64,000 bases of DNA from positions 7,941,501 to 8,005,500 of the forward strand of contig NC_089726.1 of the NCBI RefSeq assembly GCF_035083965.1, read 5' to 3'. Within the stretch, counting starts at the first letter, position 1; each line of letters starts with the position of its first letter. The notes under the pieces were generated by a model, which was given only the letters and a program-made list of their open reading frames with translations, was not told the DNA's origin and made no database searches. Below are positions 57,970 through 64,000 of this stretch, one piece after another. The position numbers were made by a program, and so were the translations under genes. This stretch comes from Branchiostoma lanceolatum (taxonomy: Eukaryota > Chordata > Leptocardii > Amphioxiformes > Branchiostomatidae).

Positions 57970-57975
57970 AATAAA
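57970..57975 (+). terminator. Candidate poly(A) signal
   Basis: AATAAA followed within 30 bp by a T/G-rich stretch (GTTCTTTGTAGTC). It could end the glycosyltransferase transcript, which would give a 3' UTR of about 1.6 kb. An earlier site cannot be excluded. Confidence 0.35.
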
Positions 57976-58814
57976 GCATTTTCTGAAAGTTCTTTGTAGT
58001 CATTTATTGTATTGTCTGATTGTCTACCAGTGCTAGGTAGGAGCAAGGAGGTTTTTTTTGTATACGTTCTTCGGTCGATTAGACGTAAAATTAATTAGAT
58101 GCAAAACGTTGATGAAAGATCAAAGCTGATGTTCAGCACCTATTTTTATTTGCCCTTTTTTGCATACTTCCATTCATTTGCAAAGTGGTTGCAATCCTTG
58201 CTAACAGCAAGGATGATTTCTCAAGAGGTGTCTCTTTATTTTTCATGGCCATGTCACGGAAAAACACGTCCACACAAGGTCTGATGATAATGGGAGTGAT
58301 TACACGAAACTGCCGGCCTTGTGTGCCTACTTTTTACTCCCTGGTTGCGTGTTTCCAGATGGCCCTTGAAACGGAAAGTGCAGAAGGACCCAGAAGGGCT
58401 GTAACACCTGCATGACGTCATAGACCAGTGAAATCACCTCTAAACCTCACCATAAACCAATTTGAATCAATTACGCCATGTGAAACAGGCTGCTAATTAC
58501 GAGCGAAAAGCGATGATTGTGTTGGTTTTTACATGTGTGTAAGACACAGAATGAAAATTACACCTTGCGCCGGTGTTGCAGTCTCCTAGGATCAATATAT
58601 ATACATACGGCTCTTGGGAGGGGGCCAAGACAAGCTGTCAGTCAAGACTATATCAAAGGGGTCGCTGGTTACTTTTGCAAAGCAAATTAGAGTGTTTTTA
58701 TCAGGGGGAGCGTTGTCTCAAGTGGATACAGCAGGCTCTGTTCTTACCTCTCTAAACACAAGCGGGACACCTGAGACTGAGGTTTTTCTTACCTGGTTGG
58801 GTTGACATCCCCTT

Positions 58815-59069
58815 CACGTGACCGTCGTTCTCGGCCGCCATTGGCTGGCTGGGCGATAATACAGGTGACCTCTGGCTCGGTACATTTTAGCAGCTGGCCA
58901 GCGCATTGTTGCGGGGGTCCCGGCCCTTAAGAGATACAAGTCAAGGAGCTAGCTCGACAAATTAAGGTCCGGGAGTGAAATGACAAAGAAACACTTTCCT
59001 TCTGTATTTTCTTCGTCACCCAGGAATCGGAGGTGCCCCGTTTTCATTGCTCGCGACAGGTGAATTCAG
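58815..59069 (+). promoter_or_regulatory. Promoter and likely non-coding first exon of the terminal KLHL
   Basis: CACGTG at 58815-58820, a YY1-type GCCGCCAT (58834-58841) and ATTGG (58840-58844) form a compact promoter. About 200 bp downstream is a consensus donor TTCAG|GTGAGT (59069/59070) without a preceding good coding frame. A non-coding exon ending at 59069 and spliced to the acceptor at 62874 would fit, because the first KLHL coding exon starts only 12 bp after that acceptor. This is inference from motifs. Confidence 0.5.
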
Positions 59070-59775
59070 GTGAGTTACCGTGTTTGTCTTGTGCCTGTGG
59101 ATATAGCGAATCACTGTTGGTGGAAAATATACATGTTGTGTACGCCTCCGGGCTTTTTAAAGTCTAGGATTTCACAGGATCGATTTCTTGCCACGGTTGT
59201 TTTGCCTTTTGATGTCGACTGACCTGATTGTGTGTTTTTATGTGGCTTGGAAAAACAAGAATAGGTGGTGAACGCGAACCCGACTGATAACTGTAATGAT
59301 AACAATTCCGGGTGAAACGTGGACAGTATACAAAGGTACACATTCCACCGTAACAAATCAACCTAATTCTTGATCCATTGCTGTGCTGGCCTGGATACAG
59401 AATTAGCGTTACGCGATTGGATTTGGGGCAGATTAGGTATTTACAAATGGTAAACATGCGCCCACATGGCGATCGTCGGTGCGCTGACAACTTGAATATT
59501 TTTGCAATGACGTCCCACTTTCAGTCACCCACTTTAAAAAAACATTGTTTACATGCCGAATCCTGTTGTATAGAGAAGGTCATCGTGTTTGTTCTATTAT
59601 GTTCGAGATGTTTGTCGGGCTTAAAGGGGGGTTTTCTAAACGTGCACTGAACTTGGAAAACAAACGTTCTTTCATTGAATGGAAAGAATGACGTTCGTTT
59701 GACATCACTGTGACATGTGGTATTCAGCCCAATCTTATGCCGTCTGCAAGCTGTTCGAGAAATGAAATTAACGTG

Positions 59776-60020
59776 CTATATTGTAGCTCAGTTGGTAGCC
59801 TATTCACAGTTAAGCCCCCTGGTTCCAATTAGTTGGGACTGGGAGACCCCGGTTCGAATCCGGGAAGGGTATCCTAGTTGGAGCGGTACCGTCTTTCGGA
59901 AGAGACGTTTACAAAATGGGGGTCCCGTCTTCGAGGAGGCAGTGCCTCGAGCACGTTACAGCCGTTGAGCCTCATTACTCAGATGGTTACTAGTACCTAC
60001 TGGCTGTAATAATACAACAC
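59776..60020 (+). mobile_element. tRNA-derived SINE, best-preserved head
   Basis: TAGCTCAGTTGGTAG (A-box) and CCCGGTTCGAATCCGG (B-box) are near-canonical, followed by the family body (CCGTCTTTCGGAAGAGACG, GGGGGTCCCGTC) and a different tail ending in CTGGCTGTAATAATACAAC. Only the promoter boxes are kept; the rest does not fold as a functional tRNA, so I call it a SINE. Confidence 0.8.
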
Positions 60021-61293
60021 GGTGAATTCTCATATTTCCAACAAGTGCAGCAGCTGAGACGCGTCGTGGGATACATAGTTGAAGTTCAAGGCGTAAATGA
60101 AAGCCTTGTCGAACAATAGTCAGGATTTGTCTGATGCACATGACTTGTGGGCCAGGCGAACCACCTGTGAACTTTCAAACATAACCAATTCCTCGTGACG
60201 GCACACTAGTCACGGCAGCTGCTAGCGCTGCGTTTTTCAATGGGCATAAGTCTTTTTATAGAAATGATATATACATATAGGATAACCAATATCCTTTGAG
60301 TCTGAAGAAAATGTGCAGTTTGTCAATGAAAAATTCGAAGGGTCCAGATTGTATCTTGACGCCAAAGGCATTTCTTAATATAAGATTCACAATATTCGTT
60401 GTCTTCGTGACATTCTGGCGTCTTGATACTAGATTGTTCCTAGAGAAATATCAAGCTCATCTGTCCACTTGCTCCCATACTGTCGCCTAGTGTATTTCCG
60501 TAATAGCATTGTGTACAGAGAACATGGTCTATCTGCACATATTGGAGTATGAACGAGTGACACCAAACACATTGCTAGCGCTGCAGAGTGATGTAAAACG
60601 GCCTACTCTGCAGCTTTTTCAAAGCATTTTATCATCGTCATAGCGTCATGTTTGACTGTCCTAGAAAAATAGCCAGACCAAATGTCCACCCAAGCCTTAT
60701 AAAGGTGCTACCGTGCAATATGTACAGAAAGCATGGTTTGTACATATTGACATGTGCGCCGTGACACACGCTGACTGAGTGACAGGACGACTCAGGCGCG
60801 AAGAAGTGGGTAGCAACCGGGGCTAACAGTCCTTTGTTCCGGCGCCTCTGCACCTTAACCCGCGGGTCTTTCTTCAATAGGATCAGCGAAGAGAAAAGAC
60901 GCGAACTGTGTTTGTCTGATACACAGATATTACCTGCCTTGATGAACGTGTAGAGCAGGATCGGAGACCGCGTTTGGTTAACGTCGATCATTGTTAAAAA
61001 AAGCGTACGGAAATATTGACTTCTGCGCGCCATTTGCCAGTCTTCTGTGACGGCCACGCATTGTTTGCGCTGCTTTTTCACGAAGTGTTTATTAAGTCTT
61101 TTCACTCTGTAAAGTGTATATCGTGCGAGGGAAAATATTGACTTAGACCCCGCCTTCTACTGAAATAGCCGTGCCACATGACAACAGCGGGGGCGTGCGC
61201 AGTGAAAGGGATCCGTGAACCATTTCTGGTGAGGGGCGCAAAGTAGAGATATTGTTGACGTTAATAGTTGTCTTGGTAGAGCCACAGCTTCGT

Positions 61294-61432
61294 CGATTAC
61301 TGTAAATGCGTTTAAGTTCGCGGTGATTTAATTCCGCGGTAGGGAAAATTGAGTTTTTGACGGTGGCTTTAAGTTCGCGCGTTATTGCGAAAAGCGCGAA
61401 GAGTAAACCACCGCGAAGATGCACCTTATTTT
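61294..61432. repeat. TACTGTAAATGC / TTCGCGGTG element
   Basis: ATTACTGTAAATGCGTTTAAG and TTCGCGGTGATTT at the left. AGTAAACCACCGCGAAGATG at the right is a partial inverted match. It is the third member of the family. Confidence 0.6.
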
Positions 61433-62234
61433 GTTTCACTTGAAAAAGGAATGATTAGAACCTTTGTTAGCAAAAAGAATTTCTGTGGAAGTTGTAAAGT
61501 GTACGCATACTAGCCATCGATACAATGGAGACTGTGCTGCCTGTCATTTGCTTTCCTTAGATCAAAGTAAAGTAAAAGCCGGTGCTTGGAAAATGGCAGG
61601 AAACCGCGATTACGGGACTATAGAAGACGTCACGTTTCAAAAGAGGGTCACACATCGAAGGTTCAACAAGTGTTTTCAAAGCACGTCTTGTTTTCTTTGT
61701 GCGTGTGTGTCTTAGACCCCCTTTTCACCAGCGCTAGAGACTGCGACCGCTCAGCACCCAAAGATTGGACAGATCGCTCAACGAATTTCATAGATAGAGA
61801 ACGGTTTTTTAAACGTTTTTGTGTGTTTTGTTGTCCTTTGGATCATACTTTTACATCTTGCATAGTATTACAGTTATGAAATGAAAGGTTACACAAATTC
61901 GACTTAGTCGCTCAGAGAATCCCCGGGGGCATTAAGAAAGGAAGCACTTTTGGTCGTGCGGCGCGCCTCTAAGATCGCCCCAAGGTGTACTGTACATACT
62001 CTGTCCTCTAATACATGCCTCGTCCTTTCACGAAAACGATAGATTGTGGGGAATTGCTGCCCTGTCGTGACGAATTACATGTTGTGCCGAAGTCACCTCA
62101 GCCAAAGGCCACACCAGAAGACCCGTGTTATGGCTACAAAATTATAGTGATGAGTAACACAGGGTCGGGTAAACATGCTATTTTCGCTGCAGGGAAATAT
62201 GCACCACCCAATCGTGTACGTCAGTCTTAAGAAG

Positions 62235-62330
62235 CTCCAAGCAGATGTTCGAACGCAGAATTGTAGGGGATACAGGGGTAGAGGACTGTCAGAAAAGGTT
62301 ACAATCGTCCACCCCAACATCTGCTTGGAG
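62235..62330. mobile_element. 96-bp MITE, CTCCAAGCAGATGTT ends
   Basis: CTCCAAGCAGATGTT at the left and AACATCTGCTTGGAG at the right are perfect reverse complements. Interior non-coding. It is the cleanest member of a family also seen at 21783 and, less surely, 8226. Confidence 0.8.
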
Positions 62331-62589
62331 ATGACGGCAGTCTATCCTTAGCCTGTATGTGCAAGTAAAGTAAAATTCTGAGCAACCAACTTGTGCTGAT
62401 CATAAAAGTTAAGATTTCCTATTTTGTCGGGAACTGGGGATGATGTCACAACTTCTCATTGGGGGAAAATGGCCACTCTATTAATAGAAATGTGAAGGCG
62501 TGACCATGATGATTATCTTACCCTCGTTACTTACAATTACAAAACATGTAGTGTTTTTCTAAGAACCCCAAGAAAACCAATGTATCCAG

Positions 62590-62775
62590 CCAAACAGGTT
62601 TGTAGTGGCCATTCAATTAGGGACAAAGTATGGGAAATGGTGACAGTAGACAGGTGGCCACTATGAACAGAATTTATGATATTTGGTTCAATGGGAAATT
62701 AATCTAAGCACCACTTAACAGTGGTCACAAGGGACAAGTTGTCCTTATGTAGGCGTGGTTACTACAAGACATTAT
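62590..62775. repeat. Decayed GGTGGCCACT-type repeat
   Basis: CAGGTGGCCACTATGAACAG, AACAGTGGTCACAAGGGAC and TTATGTAGGCGTGG are arranged like the 46685-46862 copy. Another remnant is at 63075-63235, inside the intron between the two KLHL exons. Confidence 0.45.
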
Positions 62776-62886
62776 ACAGGTTTTTCTGTTTAAATTCTTT
62801 GCATTAGCACCTACAAAAAGATATACATGAAGTAACTTCTCACATTACTAACTTTTACATATGTTTATTTTCAGCACGCCACCGCC

Positions 62887-64000
62887 ATGCCCAGTCCCAC
62901 CACAGACAGACTGGACTTCCACCAGCCCTTCCAGGCAGCAGACATCCTGAAGGCGCTAAATGACATGCGCGGATTCAAGGTGCTGACTGACGTCATCCTG
63001 ACGGTAGAAGATGAGGAGTTCCACTGCCATCGGTAAGTGGAAGACGTCAACGAACTTTTAAGTCGCAAGATTTATGTACGGTCAAATCTGTCTAAGACGA
63101 TCATCCATGGAACCGTTAAAATCTCGTCTATGTGGACAGGTGGTCAATAGGGAAAATTATGTAAGGGACCATCAGAAACTCATATGGGCCAGATGATCCT
63201 TATGAGAGGTAGTCACTAAAAACAAATGTTACATTTTACTGGACTGTCTGCAGTAACCTTCTCACTAAAGCTCAAAGTCCATACCTTACAGCAGGAGTTC
63301 CCCCCAAATCCTCAACCATAGTTATATAGTTACCTTAAAAACTGGATGAAACATAATCAACCGAGTAAAACAAAAATAAACACAGATATACATATTTTGT
63401 GATATACTAGTATATTGTACATCTTACAATAGTTTTTAATCCCGATAATTGAGAAATTGAGTTCATACGGCTTTTAAAAAAGTGCAATTTTAATTGTGAT
63501 CAGACATTTTCTCATATTTATTTCACCAAGTCTTTAAATCCCGTGTTGTTCGCAGAGCGGTCCTGGCGGCCAGCAGTCCCTACTTCACGGCCATGTTCGC
63601 GGGGAACCTGCGGGAGAGCCGGGCAGAACAGATCAAGATGGAAGGCATCCCCGCGGACACCATGCAGCTTCATCTCGACTACGCCTACACCGGTAGAGTC
63701 ACCATCACACGCGACAACGTCTTTCAACTCTTCGAAACCTCCGACTTGCTGCAGGTCTTGCCGGTCAAAGACGCTTGCCTGACCTTCTTAGAGAGGATTC
63801 TAGACGTCTCGAACTGTATAGAGATTCGCAAGCTAGCCGAGATCCATTCGTGCGACTCGCTGTTCCGCAAGGCGAGAGACTTGGCCCGAAGTCGGTTCTC
63901 CAAAGTTATCAAAACGGAGGAATTCCTGCAGCTTCCCAAACAGTACATCGTGGACTATCTGTCCGACGACGAGCTGAACACGGAAAACGAGGAAGAGATC
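62887..64000 (+). CDS. KLHL family BTB-Kelch protein, 5' part
   Basis: Two coding exons, 62887..63032 (donor CG|GTAAGT) and 63556 to beyond 64000 (acceptor CGCAG|A), give 197 residues before the edge. The BTB domain (about 25-135) has VLTDVILTVEDEEFHCHR, AVLAASSPYFTAMFAGNL and YAYTGRVTI. The start of BACK follows (DACLTFLERILDVSNCIEI, FLQLPKQYIVDYLSDDEL). By memory the wording is closest to the KLHL6/KLHL24/KLHL35 group, but I do not assign an orthologue. Kelch repeats should follow outside the window. Unlike the 30-41 kb KLHLs, this gene has an intron inside the BTB, right after the CHR motif, so it belongs to a different KLHL lineage. The predicted role is CUL3 substrate adaptor. Confidence 0.88.

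Larger units (their letters stand above)
56358..58800. other. 3' UTR and intergenic DNA after the glycosyltransferase
   Basis: No coding region recognised. The first part is presumably 3' UTR. Another TACTGTAAA-family element lies at 57380-57600, and a poly(A) signal candidate at 57970. From 58.0 kb to the promoter at 58.8 kb I see nothing identifiable. Confidence 0.5.
59070..62874. other. Probable first intron of the terminal KLHL gene
   Basis: About 3.8 kb without coding features. It contains a SINE (59776-60020), a TACTGTAAATGC element (61294-61432), a MITE (62235-62330) and a decayed GACCACC-type repeat (62590-62775). An ATG frame of 71 codons at 62015 has no recognisable motif. Confidence 0.5.

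Noticed and set aside
59776..59860. Possible tRNA gene
   Set aside because: A- and B-boxes are near-canonical, but the stems do not pair as a cloverleaf and the downstream body matches three other SINE copies in the window.
62015..62230. 71-codon frame with GSGKHAIFAAG resembling a P-loop
   Set aside because: A lone G.GK-like string in a short frame overlapping no other signature; it lacks the rest of a P-loop (GxxxxGK[ST]) and lies in a probable intron.
1..64000. CRISPR arrays, operons or prokaryotic defence systems
   Set aside because: The window is animal DNA with introns; its short repeats are minisatellites, SINEs and MITEs, not regularly spaced direct repeats with unique spacers.

Overview
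The window is eukaryotic and most likely comes from a lancelet (Branchiostoma). Genes have GT-AG introns, intergenic DNA is long and AT-leaning, and it is full of small inverted-repeat elements and tRNA-derived SINEs. The proteins are clearly deuterostome (DYRK2, ABTB1, KLHL family). The species is my inference; the gene content is read from the sequence.

Layout. 1-13.4 kb: no gene I can support, only degenerate repeats, a (GGAT)n microsatellite, a 94-bp hairpin and a MITE-like inverted repeat. 13.4-16.05 kb, minus strand: a complete two-exon DYRK2 kinase (591 aa), with a compact promoter motif cluster at 16.12-16.34 kb. 16.3-30 kb: gene desert with a 55-bp minisatellite, a 1.34-kb inverted-repeat element, RFX X-boxes and a SINE. 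30.1-32.1 kb, minus: an intact intronless BTB-Kelch gene (679 aa). 35.45-41.13 kb, plus: inverted paralogues of that gene in a tandem duplication of about 2.7 kb, whose two copies look identical. Both copies carry a 218-bp MITE in the N-terminal coding region, and the first is cut off at the duplication junction. 43.1-49.06 kb, minus: complete 11-exon ABTB1 (486 aa). 49.8-56.36 kb, plus, head-to-head with ABTB1: a 10-exon gene for a 514-aa fusion of two bacterial-type glycosyltransferase families (DUF2064/TIGR04282 followed by a TIGR04283-like GT2 domain). 58.8-64 kb, plus: promoter, probable non-coding first exon and first two coding exons of another KLHL gene that runs off the window.

How the parts relate. 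Five BTB-domain loci (ABTB1, the intact KLHL, two damaged KLHL copies and the terminal KLHL) lie within 34 kb. DYRK2 and many BTB proteins act around ubiquitin ligases, but nothing here shows the neighbours cooperate. The most unusual locus is the fused glycosyltransferase. In bacteria its two halves are separate neighbouring genes linked by genome context to arsenosugar biosynthesis; here they form one intron-rich animal gene.

Limits: all coordinates, splice sites and similarities were judged by eye. Protein family names rest on remembered family signatures, not on searches. The two tandem copies were compared by reading, not with an aligner.
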